From assembly GCA_963995505.1 (NCBI GenBank), contig OZ023181.1, positions 21,758,221-21,822,220 on the forward strand: DNA of 64,000 bases. Direction: 5' to 3'. The notes beneath the pieces were generated by a model. It was not told where the DNA came from. It did not search any database and worked only from the letters and a program-made list of their open reading frames with translations. Numbering within the stretch: position 1 is the stretch's first letter; each line of letters begins with the position of its first letter. A program made the position numbers and the translations under genes. This stretch comes from Hypericum androsaemum. Its lineage: Eukaryota; Streptophyta; Magnoliopsida; Malpighiales; Hypericaceae. Shown piece after piece: positions 46,112 through 58,383 of this stretch.

Positions 46112-46831
46112 CCCTTTTTTTTTTAGAAAAGTGGCTTAAAGTCATACATTAATTAAGTAGTAATCATACATTGGATGAAAGCAAATACAGACACATGAAA
46201 GTAAATGACGGAAATAGAAGTACCACAACGAGTGGATACGGATTTCCTCGAAGGCATCGTGGGAGAAAAAAAAATTACAATGTTCGCGAGAGCTGAAAGT
46301 ATCTCAATATAGAACAACCATACTAAAATATTGCTGACCCAAGTGGCAGTTTGAATAGGTGTTCCTAAAGAGACTTTCGTTATACCTCAGGCATACCCGA
46401 AGAAAGGCCGGATGAATCCAACCAAGAACAAAATAGCCACGAGCCTGTAAAAGATAGGCACTAGTACCCAGATAAAGCATAAAACTGAAATGAGAAAATA
46501 CAGACATAAAGCTCTGGCCCGTCTTTCATCCTTATTCCCTTTCGGACCACCCCCGCTGGGACTAAAGTGTGCCTTGCAAAGGAGAGCCGTAGGAGAGAAG
46601 GCAGTCAGAAAGATGAGATGATGTACGGATCTGGAGACGTGGAGATCGGATTTGAGGTGGTCACCGGTCAAGGGGAGAGGAGGAGGAGGAGGAGGAGGAG
46701 AGTGGATGTGGAGGAAGGTAGATGAAGAGGAAGGACAATGGAGATGGAGATGGAGATGGAGATGGAGACTCCCAAGGGGGAGAGAGAGAGAGAGAGAGAG
46801 AGAAGCCCTTAATTTCAATAGCTAGATAGAT
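46112..46831 (-). mobile_element. Poly(A) retroposon, copy A (minus)
   Basis: On the plus strand the left edge is a T-run (46112-46123), the poly(A) tail of a minus-strand retroposon. Imperfect direct repeats ATTCGCTCTCCCCT (left) and ATTCACTCTTCCCT (right, ending near 46845) may be the target duplication. About 390 bp at the 3' end matches copy B at 47555-47942 in inverted orientation. The 5' part differs and contains (GAG)n, (GGAGAT)n and (GA)n tracts at 46676-46802. A 143-residue minus ORF (46818-46387) is mostly low-complexity. Confidence 0.6.
46676..46802. repeat. Microsatellites
   Basis: Consecutive (AGG)n, (GGAGAT)n and (GA)n runs within the 5' half of retroposon copy A. Confidence 0.9.
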
Positions 46832-47082
46832 TCACTCTTCCCTCACAGACCTCCTTCCCATCCATAATTTCCTCCTTTTTTCGTCATCAATCCAAAAACA
46901 CGTCTATCAATGGGTAAAAGTTATTCTAGTTTTTGAGTTTTATGAAGTTTGGTTGGAGCTTGGTACAAAGAATTGTAATTTTTGTAATATTTTTAGATTC
47001 GAATATGATTATTTGGCATGAGCGTTTAGAATCTTTTTCCCTTTTCTTGCCAACGGCAACTACTTTAGTTACCTGATGTACA

Positions 47083-47942
47083 ACCCCACCCCTCTCTCTA
47101 AATGACTCTTTCCCTTTTCAGGAGCTTTACTCTCCTAGGGCTTCTTCCTGTCCCAGTTTTCCTTACCTCCTCGCCGACGCTCCTTCTCCTTCAAGCTTCA
47201 CCTAACTCTTGTCTACTTCTCGGTCTCTTCGTTCCTCACTGCCAACGTGAAGCTTCAACCTTGGTGCTCGCCTCGGGCTTTTGAGGAGGCTTCCCGGCCA
47301 CTGACCTCCCCCTCACCTTCGTCGGCCGTCCAAGGTGGTTGTCCAATCCTTATGCCGTAGACCCAAACTCCTCCTCACCGGATCCAGCCACTCCGTCCCA
47401 GATCTAACCTCCGCGACACTCACTCGCCGGTCACCAGCGTCTTCCACCTTTCGGGCTAGACCATCCTCCGCCGTGTCTAAGGCTTTCTCGGGCGGTGACC
47501 AGAGGGGTTGGTTGTTGTAGACCTCCCCTCAGAGTTGCTGTCCATTTTGTTTATGTTTTTCTCGTATTATGTTTATTTTCTCTTTTTAGCTTTATGCTTT
47601 ATCTAGGTGCTAGTGTTTATCTTTTATAGGCTCGTGGCTATTTCGATCTTGGTTGGATTCGTCCGACCTTTCTTTGGTATGCCTGGGATATAACAAAGGT
47701 CTCTTCGGGGACACCTGTTCAAGCTGCCATCTGGGTCCTCGTTGTTTTAGTATGGCTATTCTGTTTGAAAGCTGCCATAGTCTCTTTCTCATCCACGTTG
47801 TTTTCGAGAAAATTTTGCACTGCACCCAATCGTTGTTGTATTTCTGTTTCTGTCATTTACTTTCATGTTATGTATTTGCTTTTATCCAATGTAAAATTAT
47901 TTTTTAATTAATGTATGAATTTAAGCCTCCTTTCAAAAATAA
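47083..47942 (+). mobile_element. Retroposon, copy B (plus)
   Basis: An 860-bp insert flanked by 16-bp direct repeats AGTTACCTGATGTACA (47067-47082) and AGTTACCTGCTGTACA (47943-47958), one mismatch. The last 390 bp match copy A, e.g. GGCTCGTGGCTATTT and TTACTTTCATGT, and end in a short A-rich tail. The first 450 bp are C/T-rich and unrelated to copy A. It has no reverse transcriptase, so it is non-autonomous or a retroposed transcript. Confidence 0.7.
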
Positions 47943-47958
47943 AGTTACCTGCTGTACA

Positions 47959-48399
47959 TGCCAATCATGGACCGGGATTCCTCGGCGAGCATATTCCGTA
48001 TGTTTAACATTAAACCTTCACATTATCTTTTCACTTTCCACAAATTAATAAAAACATAAAGCACATTAGTCCTTGGGCTATAATACCCTAACAAATTTAT
48101 TTTCGAGTTGAATAAGATAGTTTTGCATTTCAGTACTATATTTGCCTGAGGATCTCCATGCAATATTTTACGTGTTAAATAAAACTTGAGACCCTAGATA
48201 GAGCAGAAAGCTACTGAAAAAAGCACGTTCTAGATAATACAAACCGTATTACCTTCTGTTTTTTTTTTCTGAAATCAGTTGGTAGAATTAGAAGGGTTTT
48301 GGACCTTTAGATTTATACTCACACACACAATATACTTAAATGTCATCAACAGGGTGTCCTAGCTACCAAGATGTATACAATATATTTTTTTGAGAATTA
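47959..48399. other. Intergenic, nothing recognised
   Basis: AT-rich spacer between retroposon copy B and the solo LTR. Confidence 0.5.
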
Positions 48400-48404
48400 G
48401 ATAT

Positions 48405-49983
48405 TGTTATAGGAAAAAGAGAACAAAATAACCTAGGACGGTTTGGAATGGTCATCCCAAAATCGGTCTAACTATGCTAGAGCTAAGCTATGCTAAGCTA
48501 CGATCTACGGGGTACGGAAAGGAAAAGCTAGGCAAGATAAGTAAAATTGTTTGTGTTTGTGTTGGTGATGTTGTCTCCTCTTCCCGAGCCCTCTTTATAT
48601 AGGATGCTTTGACCTAGCCTCCCGTCCTCAAAGTAGGAAACCATAAGCCGCCTTTATTGCTCAAAAATCTCGGTCCCAAAATTCGATCCCGAGAGATCCG
48701 CCTCAATAAAGACTAAATCTCGCAAGATTCGTCAATTTTTGACCGTCATCAATACAGAGAGATTTAGCCCGACTTGATATAAGAAAACCTGGCCTTAAAA
48801 GAAGCTGTGCCAGCCAAATAACCCGACATCGAATAAGAAAGTCGCTACCAAAATAGGAACCTGGCTCAACCTAGGAAAAGGTAGACCTACTTGACCTTCT
48901 CGAATCTTCTATGCAAAATCTCATCTCAAACCCGTCATTATCCAAAGAAACTCCAAAATACTCATCCGGGCTACCTCCTCGAAAGCCCAAAGTGCCCTCT
49001 CGGGCTTCCCGCCTTGAGGGCCAAAGCGCCCTCCCAGACTTCCCGTCTTGACGGTCAAAGCAGACTTTTACCAACACAGCCCACCACTTCTAAGTCCAAA
49101 GCGGACTCGGACTACTGTCAAGCCCAAAATGGGCAGGCTTGTCCAAAGCGGGACGACACTCACTACTAAGCCTAAAGTAGGACGACGCCCACCATCAAGC
49201 TCAAAGCGGGACGGCGCCCACTACCAAGTCCAAAGTAGAATGGTGCCCACTACCAAGTCCAAAGCGGGAGGACGCCTACCGCCAAGTCCAAAGTGGGATG
49301 GCGCCCACTACTAAGCCCAAAGCGGGAGGATTACCAAGCCCAATGTGGGAGGACGCCTACTGCCACTTTACTTCCCGAAATGGGCTCCATGTTGGCTTGT
49401 CTCCCAAAGCGGAAGCCTCCCGGTTTACCTCTCAAAAATGGGCGCTTTGCCTCCCAAAGTGTCCAGCTTTGAACCTAAAGTAAACGTCTGCCTTAACCTA
49501 CATTTTTGACCTCTGTTCACTCCAAATCAGATAAAGTCATAAACGATAAAGTTGTAGATCTATGTCTTATATTTTCATAGCAACTTGAATCATCTCAATC
49601 TAATGTCTGAGTCATCAGCTATGATCAATCTACTAAAGTCTAATAGTCCTCACTGATGAAACTAGAACCGAGACTTGAAGTTTTGTTTTGGCCCTCTTCA
49701 ATGCAGAATTAGGCAAGGCTCTTCAAACATAAATTAGAGATATACCTCTTACTTTCCGTGGCCATAAAAATCACTTCGTTCTGGGGTCTGGACTAAGCGT
49801 TACGACCGATTTATCGTGAATGGGCGCGACTGCCTTAGTACCCATCGTGTGCTTAAAAAAATGTCCAAGCTCTCTTCTTTGACTTCGTGCTAGGAACCGA
49901 CTCCGTGAGTACGGACTTTGAACTAATCCTCTTCTCTTGTGCTAGGACTTATTGCCCTGAATCTAAAATATTTGACTCCAACA
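48405..49983 (-). mobile_element. Solo LTR of a Tat-related retrotransposon
   Basis: 1579 bp with TGTTA...CCAACA ends and a perfect 5-bp duplication GATAT (48400-48404, 49984-49988). The start resembles the Tat-type LTR at 30870 (TGTT, then AAAAAG and GAGAAC), and a minus-strand TATA box (CTATATAAAG, near 48596) is placed as in that LTR. No internal region or second LTR is present, so it arose by LTR-LTR recombination. It holds a minisatellite and copies of a module also found in the other LTRs. Confidence 0.85.
48975..49400. repeat. Minisatellite inside the solo LTR
   Basis: A degenerate tandem array of roughly 30-bp units built on AAGYCCAAAGYGGGAYGRCG and CCCACTACCAAG, about a dozen copies. 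Units vary by single substitutions and small indels. Confidence 0.85.
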
Positions 49984-49988
49984 GATAT

Positions 49989-50779
49989 ATAAAATATAGA
50001 AAGGAATAAATAGTAAACGAGAGAAATAATTGAAATTCCGCAGCCCCTCAACTTATTAACGAAGGATAAGGGATTTGCCCACTGCATGTAAGGGATTTTT
50101 TAAAAACTATTTAATCTTTGATGTTTATTGGATTGATTAATATAAAATTTGAATTCGATATTTTTTGTTACCTAAAAAATTATCTTCCTAACAAATAATC
50201 TACTACTAATAGACATTTCGACCAATTAATAAGGGCAGTTTTGAGTTTGAGTTTTTAGAGAATATAAAAATATTAAATGTTTGTTAGAAAAAATTTGTTA
50301 CCTTTCTAATATCATACCCTACTCAAATATCAATTAGTCAGTCTAATAAATCTAATACAAGTTGTATAAATCAAAAAAATTACTTGCCGGGGGAGAAGAT
50401 ATTGGTGAATTGATCATACTGACTTATCGTACCAGGAAGGCTACCAAAAACATTTATGACAAAGGGAATCTCTCTCTGCTCTCTCTGAATGTACATGGCA
50501 CATAATTAATAAGGCAAGGTACCCCCGTCCCAACTTTCAATTATAAACATTAAAATAAGGCTAGTATTTGTTGAGTGAGTGTACTAACACACTGCTCCGA
50601 TTGATTGACTTTTATTACGATCAACAGTACAAAGTGCTCAAGTGTAACTTTTGGATTCACTTCCGATTCCTGTTAAAGGAGAATATAGACACACTTAGTC
50701 ATGATATGATCTATGTAATCAATATTAATATCAAGTTAATATATATTTCAAATATGCTGTTAGATATTGTAAAATCTTA
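49989..50779. other. Intergenic AT-rich, nothing recognised
   Basis: No gene or element ends seen. Confidence 0.5.
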
Positions 50780-50884
50780 TTTTTTTTAAAGATAAATTTT
50801 TACACCATGATCATGTCAGATTTTGAACTCTGAACCTTCTATATATTTACAACGTATGTGCTGTTAGACTATAAGTTCTTTGGC
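50780..50884 (-). repeat. Short SINE-like repeat, copy 2
   Basis: Closest in layout to copy 1. On the minus strand it reads GCCAAAG, a box A-like TAGTCTAACAGCACA, then GGTTCAGAGTTCAAAATC (box B-like), GTGTAAAAATTTATCTTT and an A-run. Confidence 0.6.
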
Positions 50885-51900
50885 TATCGTAAGATCTTAT
50901 TACTTATTAGAATTAATCCACGCACATTTGTTCGAGGTAGAACTTCTACTAAAAAGTCACCATCTATGTCAAATTGTAATATATTTCTCCTCCGAACATG
51001 CTTCTTGTATAGCCATAAAATATGGCAATCCCAATATCATTTAATGGATTGATAATTAGATAATTTGTCTACAATATTTATTGAAGATATTTATCTATAA
51101 TCTTTCTACTAAATTAAAATTGCCCCTCAAAGAATTGTGTTTGTGGGATTGGTTTATAGTGCTTTTATGAGGTAGATGAAATATTGTTGCATTAATTGGG
51201 ACATCTAGATGTGTTTATAATCCATAATATAGCAACGAATTATTATATTTTGTCCAAAGTACCTTATAATTCACTAAATGTATAAGAATGCAGTTGTGTC
51301 CTTCTTTAGTCGGCACTCGACCAAAAAACAAGTCTAGGGCAAATGACAATTATTACAAAGATTCCACTCCATGGTCCCCCAGAAAACATTTCCCTTTTTC
51401 AATTTAGTGCATTGGTCTGTAGTTACCTACTTACTCTTACTCGTGGTCCTCCTTCGTATTTCAGGCATTTACATGGCACGTGGTTGTCAATCTTCTCGAA
51501 TTTCACTGATTGGTAATTATCGAGTACACGTATATCAAATACTGAATTCATAATCAACGATGTTGTATTTGAATACGTGAATATGACTTTATTAAACATA
51601 AATATGAAATATATTTTAAAACTTTATGGTAGGAGAGATTTATGGGCAAAAAAGTTATATTTCAAAAACTACATTTTGATCATTTATTTCGAATTTTCTT
51701 TTTGGTCAAAGAGAGGTCTGTCATTCTGAAGGAATAGGCCAATTATTTTCCATTTTTTGTTCAGTTATATTTGTCCATTTGCTCCATTCACGAGAACGGA
51801 AACATTAAATTGGACTTCTCCCCACATCCTGACGTTGGTTACAGTGGATACCTCCATTAAATTTGGCGATCAAAATATTGCGAGAAATTATATATATGTA
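50885..51900. other. Intergenic AT-rich, nothing recognised
   Basis: No gene or element ends seen. Confidence 0.5.
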
Positions 51901-51909
51901 TAATATATA

Positions 51910-53339
51910 GGGATAAGTTCATTTTGAATCCTATGGTTTATACAAATTTTGCGATATGATCCTGAGGTCTAGAAACGACTTTTTTGGTACTTGTGGTTTT
52001 ACGTTTTTTGTGTCAGAAGCTCGAGAGCCTTCCCGAACCAAAATCAGCTCCAAACCTAGAAACGACGTTGTTTTTGCTGCTGAGTTGTCACGCCCATTTG
52101 GTATGCTGACTTGGCATGGAAAAAATATCAATTTCAATCACTTATTTCTTTATAATTTTCAAAAAACTCCTCATTTTAACCCACCCTAACCCAACCCATC
52201 ACTTTCAACCCCCAACCTAACCCATCTTCTTCAACCTTCAAACCTATTTAAAAAAACCAAAATAAAATAAACTTTTGAACTAAGTTTCTCTGAAAACCCA
52301 CGAAGAGGCAAAAACTCTAGCTTGTTAGGTGTTTTCAGTAAAGTATCTATGGCTTCGAAGAAAGGTTCGAAGGTTTACTGAAAAAAGGTTCGAAGGTTTA
52401 AAACAAACTCCCATCAAACCCATCTCCTCTCTTACATTCTCTCCCTTTCTTTCCAACTTGGACGATCATGAGCCTAGGAGAGGAGATAATTTCCAACTTT
52501 TTTCCATCGACAGAAAACCCCAACATGAAAGAACCCAACTTTGGTCCAATTGAAACAATGGATCCAAGGAGGGTATTATTATTATTGTTGGTGGTGGTGG
52601 TCCAATCGGTCCTTTCTTAATTGTTTTTGCACGCCACCATTTCGACAGTTCGACCTCATGAGATGATGAGAATCGCCGACCAATCGTTATCCTCGCCGGC
52701 TAGGGTTTCATCAATCTGGCTGCCCTCTCCTGACTGCGTCGGCCCCACCGTCCTTTCCACTTCTGGCCCCTGCCACGTCGCCCCGTTCCCTGGCTGGTTA
52801 ACAGAGCTTCGAGCGCCTGGTCGAGGAGAACACCAGGATGATGACGCCCAGAATCCATGAATCGGATTTTGATTTGTCTTGGTTAGGGTTTCTGTTTCTA
52901 CTTGTCAGAGTGGAAAGGTTTACTGAAAAATTTAGTTCGAAGGTTTACTGAGATTTTGGTTTTTTTAATTAGGTTTGAAGGTTGAAGAAGATGGATTGGG
53001 TTATGTTATGGATTGAAGAAGATGGATTAGGTTGGTTTGGGTTAGATTGGAGTTAGGGGAATAGTTTTTGAAAAATTATAAAGAAATTATTGACCGAAAT
53101 AGATATTTTATTTCGTACCTGCTCAGCATACCAACCAAGCAAAATATTCTAACATGGCGAGACAACTCAGCAATAAAATGACGTATTTTCTAGGTTCCGA
53201 GTTGATTTTGGCTCGAAAAAGTTCCCGAGCCTCTGATGCAAAAAAAGTGAAACCACAAGTAACAAAAAAGTCGTTTCTAAATGTCAGGATCATATCGCAA
53301 AATCCGTGTAAACCACAGGATTCAAAATGAACTTATCCC
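51910..53339. mobile_element. Non-autonomous MULE with ~250-bp terminal inverted repeats
   Basis: 1430 bp. Both ends start GGGATAAGTTCATTTTGAAT and stay similar for about 250 bp. A perfect 9-bp duplication TAATATATA flanks it (51901-51909, 53340-53348). The interior lacks transposase. A GC-rich block at about 52650-52860 contrasts with the rest and might be captured gene sequence; one frame there reads FERLVEENTRMMTPRIHESD, but I recognise no family. A GGTTCGAAGGTTTA unit recurs at about 52363, 52388 and 52934. Confidence 0.85.
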
Positions 53340-53960
53340 TAATATATATAATATACAGTATATGACTGTGGTCCTATCCATTTTTGTGACGGAAACCGTA
53401 CTGTCTTATATCAACTAAACTAAGTATCTTCACTCTTCCAAAAAAACTACAAGTATCTTCTCAAAAAATTAAACTACAAGTAACTTAACAACTACCTCGT
53501 CGTCTTTTTCTTTCCAAATATCTAATTCCCGTGTCAAAAGCACACAGCACCTACTTTTCCAAATATAACCATCATCTCATTTTGCCCAATTAGACCTACT
53601 TAAACCAAAGATTAGATCTAAACTCTATCTTGGACTCTGCGGATCTAAACCCTCATGTCCAAGATTCATGTCATATTCATGAATTCATTGGTGTATAAAA
53701 TATTTTTAACATTTTAATGTAAATCATTACACAAATAGATTCATAGATATCTCCACTTCTTCGACACTCAATAAAATATTAATGTTTAATTTTAAATTTA
53801 AAAGAACGATCTTACATATTTTTTCTGTTACGAGTCATGTAAACCTTTTGGCGTTTAGACATAAAATAACATTTATATTTACTCTACATGACCCTAAGTA
53901 GGGTATAATTTCATTTATGGATTTATGTAAAAGGTTCCAGATCTGAATCTATATTAATCA

Positions 53961-54070
53961 TTTTTTGAAAAATAAATTTTTTACACTATAATTATAATTA
54001 TCAAGTTTGAATTCTGAATCTCTCTAAATTTATAGAGGCTTGTGTTGTTAGTCCTATAGACTATTTACCC
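53961..54070 (-). repeat. Short SINE-like repeat, copy 3 (most diverged)
   Basis: Shares GTGTAAAAAATTTATTTTT, a box B-like TTCAGAATTCAAACTTG and a box A-like TAGGACTAACAACACAAGCC with the other two copies, same orientation. Confidence 0.5.
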
Positions 54071-54524
54071 ATATCCTTAGGTCAGAAAATTTTTGTCATC
54101 TCTATTTGTTAGCAACACATTATCACCTCAGTAACATTTGTATGAGAACATATTGACAGGTTTGAGAAAAGACTAAGTGGTCCAAGAGTGCCACTGAATC
54201 AAGTAATACAATATCATGATCGACAGAGAGAGAACAAACCAAATGACTAAACGTGATGATAAAAAGAAGGGGAAAACTCATAATTATGATATATTGTATT
54301 GAGAGATCCACTACATAGTAAATTGATCACTGAGTTTTAAAAAATTGAACTCATTAGTCCTTCCGACCAATTTATGTCTCAAATAATAATACTAGATTAT
54401 TAAAATATTCTTACCTCCATTGAAACTTACAAAATCATTAAAAAATCACCAACGGTAAAAAAAGTTACAAGCCATCAAAAGAAAAAAAAAGATGGTAAAT
54501 AGATCATACGTCTACAACATTTTT

Positions 54525-54945
54525 TTGGGTAGGTAAATATGCTTTATTAATATAATGAAATAGAAATACGCCTAGCACCGTAACTCCTTCAGTCGTCTAC
54601 TAAGACTCACCTACATAAGAAATGATAATCAGAAAACCTTCGAGTCAAGTACTTGCATAGCTGCAGCCAAGAGTACCCTGACCCTTCGATACAACCTCGA
54701 TCATCTTCTGCCTGACCTGGCCACTTCCACACAAAACCGATCAGATGCACAATACAAAAACTCAACACAGCTTAAGATCTCGCCTAGCAACTGACTAACC
54801 TAACTAACTAACTAACTACCTCTTGGTCGGACTTCTCGTTCTCGAACTTGGGGTAGAAAATAGCGCGTATACGAGCCCGCGCGTGCGTGGGGCTGTCCAC
54901 AGCGAAACTCTTCAGCTGATTGCCTTTAAGCATCTGGCTCAACAA
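54525..54945 (-). repeat. Possible 3' end of a non-LTR retrotransposon
   Basis: On the minus strand the segment ends ATTAATAAAGCATATTTACC and then an A-run, as plant L1 3' ends often do. Its 5' side runs into the assembly gap. No coding domain is seen; weak call. Confidence 0.3.
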
Positions 54946-55145
54946 NNNNNNNNNNNNNNNNNNNNNNNNNNNNNNNNNNNNNNNNNNNNNNNNNNNNNNN
55001 NNNNNNNNNNNNNNNNNNNNNNNNNNNNNNNNNNNNNNNNNNNNNNNNNNNNNNNNNNNNNNNNNNNNNNNNNNNNNNNNNNNNNNNNNNNNNNNNNNNN
55101 NNNNNNNNNNNNNNNNNNNNNNNNNNNNNNNNNNNNNNNNNNNNN
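54946..55145. other. Assembly gap (200 N)
   Basis: A run of exactly 200 N, probably a scaffolding placeholder of unknown true size. ORFs crossing it are meaningless. Confidence 0.98.
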
Positions 55146-55858
55146 ATTGGTCAAAGGGACTAATGTATTTAATTTCTTAAAATTTAGGTATCAGTTTACC
55201 AAGTATCGGATCTTTTAGTTCAATATAGTAAATCATATAGACTTATGAATTTTTTCCCCAAAACAAAACGAGAAAATGAGGCAAGTGAATCAAAATGTTC
55301 CAGGGTTTTTGTTTTTAAAATTTTGAGTTTTGGAGTGAAATTTTAGTTTTTTATATTTTAACCACTAAAATTTTCCATTTAAAGATAAATTTTGTTTATA
55401 GTTCATCGGACAAGAATAATATATTATTTTGTTCTATATGGAAGCCAATTAAAAGTCACCAATAAAACAACCGCTAATAGATACGTTGAGGTATACAATA
55501 ATTTTGACATTGTCAACACATTTTGAGTTCTCCAATTTGGCAAGATCATTTGTGGTCCTCCATCTCGCGACCAATTTTTTGAATAGAGATCGATGATGGT
55601 CTTTTCTCGGTCGAGACCGACGATGGTCTTTCTTTGACCGAGATCACTTATGATCATATTCGGTAGAGACCGCCTTGGCACGTTGTTCTCGGTCCACCTC
55701 GACTTGTCATCCCTCTCCGTTAGGCCGACCTTGGAACGACCACTCTGAATCCATCTCGGGCAGTCTTGACGTTATTGTACTCTTTCCACCGCAACAAGAT
55801 AATAATCCATAATTGTCTATTTAGAAGAGCATCTATTGTGCATGTTGATATAGGGTGT
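55146..55858. other. Intergenic, nothing firm
   Basis: AT-rich, with a short imperfect tandem of GACCGAcgATGGTCTTT-like units near 55580-55640. Confidence 0.4.
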
Positions 55859-55866
55859 GTTTGGTA

Positions 55867-56972
55867 TAGGGGTGAGCAATTGACCCGAACCAGACCGATC
55901 TGAACCGAATCATAAAAACCGAGAACCAAAAAGAGGAGAGAAATCATGTCCGAACCAATTCGATTCTCTTATGGATCCGGACCAGAACCGAACCAAGAAA
56001 ATAGTTCTGGTCCGGTCCAGAACCGAGGGCCAGAAAAATCTTGGTGAAAGATAATCTATTGAACGAAAAATACTACGCATCTTAAAATTGAGATATGCAA
56101 AAATAGAGTTTATAAATTGGAACTTCATCACGTCCTTGAAAATATAAAGTTCAAGGTTCCTTACAAACTCAGAGCAAGATAAATAAATGCTATCTAAAAA
56201 AATTATCTACCTATTAAAAAAATTAGGCATCTCGAAGTCTAAAACTTCTATCCATTTATTAATTAAATGTTGCAACTTAATAAATACTATAATGCTAGAT
56301 ATTTGACGCATGGTGCGGAACTTCATCGTCATTCATCTCCATCAACATCAACGATCTCAGAGGAAGCATCCAATGAAGCATGATCATTCTCTGACAAGTG
56401 ACATAAAATTATATATTAGATACTTACAATGATAATAATTTATGATAAAAATAATAATAATAAATATGAAACTTACCAGATGCAATTTTCTCTTGATCGT
56501 TTGGATTTTCTGTGAAGGAATAATATATTAAGGCTTAAAGCCACTACAAGAGTACAAGAAAACAGAAAAGCCAACAGTTGCACACACATCAACTAGACAG
56601 TAACAGACAGCAAAATCTTCGCAATAGATTGTACCTGTGCTTTGAAAGAGAAAAAATATTTGTTGTACTTAAAGAGAGGAGTCGTATCACCAAAAAGAGA
56701 GGAGGAGTCGTGATAAAACCTAAGAAGTGGCTGTCACTATTTATATAGATTAGGCCTTAGCGTTAGTGCTAAATCTAACTAATAGCAAAATTGTAGTTTG
56801 GTCAGAATCTTTGTGGTTCTCTATAAAAAGATCCGGACCAGAACCAAGAACCATTGATGTTGACCAACAAAGAACCGCACCAAACCATTTTATTTTGGAT
56901 CTGGTTTTGGACCGAATATTTTGGTTTGGTTCGGATCGGTTATATGGTTCCTGATTTTTTTGCTCACCCCTA
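55867..56972. mobile_element. Non-autonomous hAT element, 1106 bp
   Basis: Perfect 13-bp terminal inverted repeats TAGGGGTGAGCAA and a perfect 8-bp duplication GTTTGGTA (55859-55866, 56973-56980). Subterminal regions are rich in GGTCCGG/CCGGACC and GGTTCT motifs, as in transposase-binding zones. No transposase frame is left inside. Confidence 0.9.
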
Positions 56973-56980
56973 GTTTGGTA

Positions 56981-58060
56981 GGTCTTCTAGACAGAACTAG
57001 AGATATATAACAAAACAGTATTGTACTCACCCATTTATTCTAGTTTTCATGGTAACTTCGGTATAAGATTGAACATTCAGTACAATTCTATGTTTGGTAC
57101 ATATAACACCTAAGTCTAAAGTTTTGCCAAAGACAAAACTAACCTTCATGGAACACAAGAATGTATATATTAATCCGAATAAAATCGATCACCACAGTTA
57201 CACTGAAATTTTTTGACCACAGAAACCAAATCCTTACATAAAAAAATCAATATCAAAATTAAATTAATAAAAACTAGCAATTGAAGCATTTGAAAGTAAA
57301 CTACTGTATTGAAAAAGGGTAGTCCTCATCACCTATTTAATTGGTCTATTAAAAACTAGCCATGAACGTCAAAGAAATAGACGCAGTTAGTTTTTTTAGG
57401 AACGAGTAATTAGGTTCATCAGTGTAATCATCTTTAGGAACTAGACACAATTAGGTTTTTTTCTAGAGGCAAAATAATGGCATGATCATGTATGATCTAT
57501 CTTTTCAAAAAAAGAAAATGTATGATCTATAAAAACGCTAGTAATAATTGGCCTATGAAATTTGTTTGGAGTAATTAATCGAGAGAAATTGAACTTCACT
57601 AGTTTGATCTTTAATAGAAGCATGAAAACTCTAGCAACCAGGAGAGAGGGGACGATGGAAAAAAAAAGCAATGGTAATATGATAGTAAAAAGTTGTTTTA
57701 TATGTACTAGAGATGATTTTTTTTCTCATGAATTTAGATGGCACAAGAATTTAGAGTAAAGTTTGGACAATTTTTTATTTTGTTTAGGTCATTTGTTGTA
57801 ACAAATATAGGTTTCGGACAAAAATTATTGTCCAACCACGTAACAAACGCAGTCATAATAAGTTAATAACGAGAGTTATTCCGAATAATAAAAAATTGAG
57901 TTATATTTCTCAAATAAAAACTCTATAGAGTTGCTTCCAACTAAAACTCGATAGTATAAACAGGAGAGGTTGAAAACTGTACATGTTCACAACGATGATA
58001 TCGTATTCGGGCCGATTCGAAGCGAACATTAATATAATACTAAACCCGACGGAGATTCGG
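56981..58060. other. Far-upstream region of the ammonium transporter gene
   Basis: AT-rich sequence without a recognised gene. The regulatory region of the transporter may lie here or in the repeat-like segment that follows. Confidence 0.45.
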
Positions 58061-58269
58061 ACCAAGTATTGACGTTGATGGGAAACCAAACAGCAGATGT
58101 AGCGGTTTTTTTAAGCAGAACAACATCTCTCGATAGAATCTCCGAATGGATCCAAGCGGCTTTTTCGTACAACATTCTTCCAGCTCAGGAATGTTGGGAG
58201 TATCTTCAGGATGATGGTTACACTTGCAACCAAAACTTCCCCGGAGATTATCCCAATGCGAATTCCCAC

Positions 58270-58383
58270 GACACCATCTCTTTCCATTCTTTATTTATAC
58301 CTACAAGATAATTCCACCTCCCCAACTAGTGCCATACAAGAATCTCGGTCATTTACCACTTGAGTCGGGTTTCGAACCCCTCC
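58270..58383 (-). repeat. SINE-like or other repeat fragment abutting the AMT start codon
   Basis: On the minus strand the segment begins GGGGTTCGAAACCC, a canonical tRNA box B, at 58368-58381, followed by a tail with GTATGGCACTAGTTGGGG. Box A is not present: the AMT ATG lies 3 bases beyond. A domain-less ORF (58069-58311) overlaps it on the plus strand. Confidence 0.4.

Noticed and set aside
48975..49400. CRISPR-like regular array
   Set aside because: Units are head-to-tail without unique spacers and lie inside a plant LTR: a minisatellite.
54823..55218. ORF of 131 residues
   Set aside because: It crosses the N gap and is meaningless.
58069..58311. 80-residue ORF as first exon of the ammonium transporter or a LINE RNase H fragment
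   Set aside because: It ends in a stop before the AMT frame, matches no AMT N-terminus, and the RNase H resemblance is too weak to claim.
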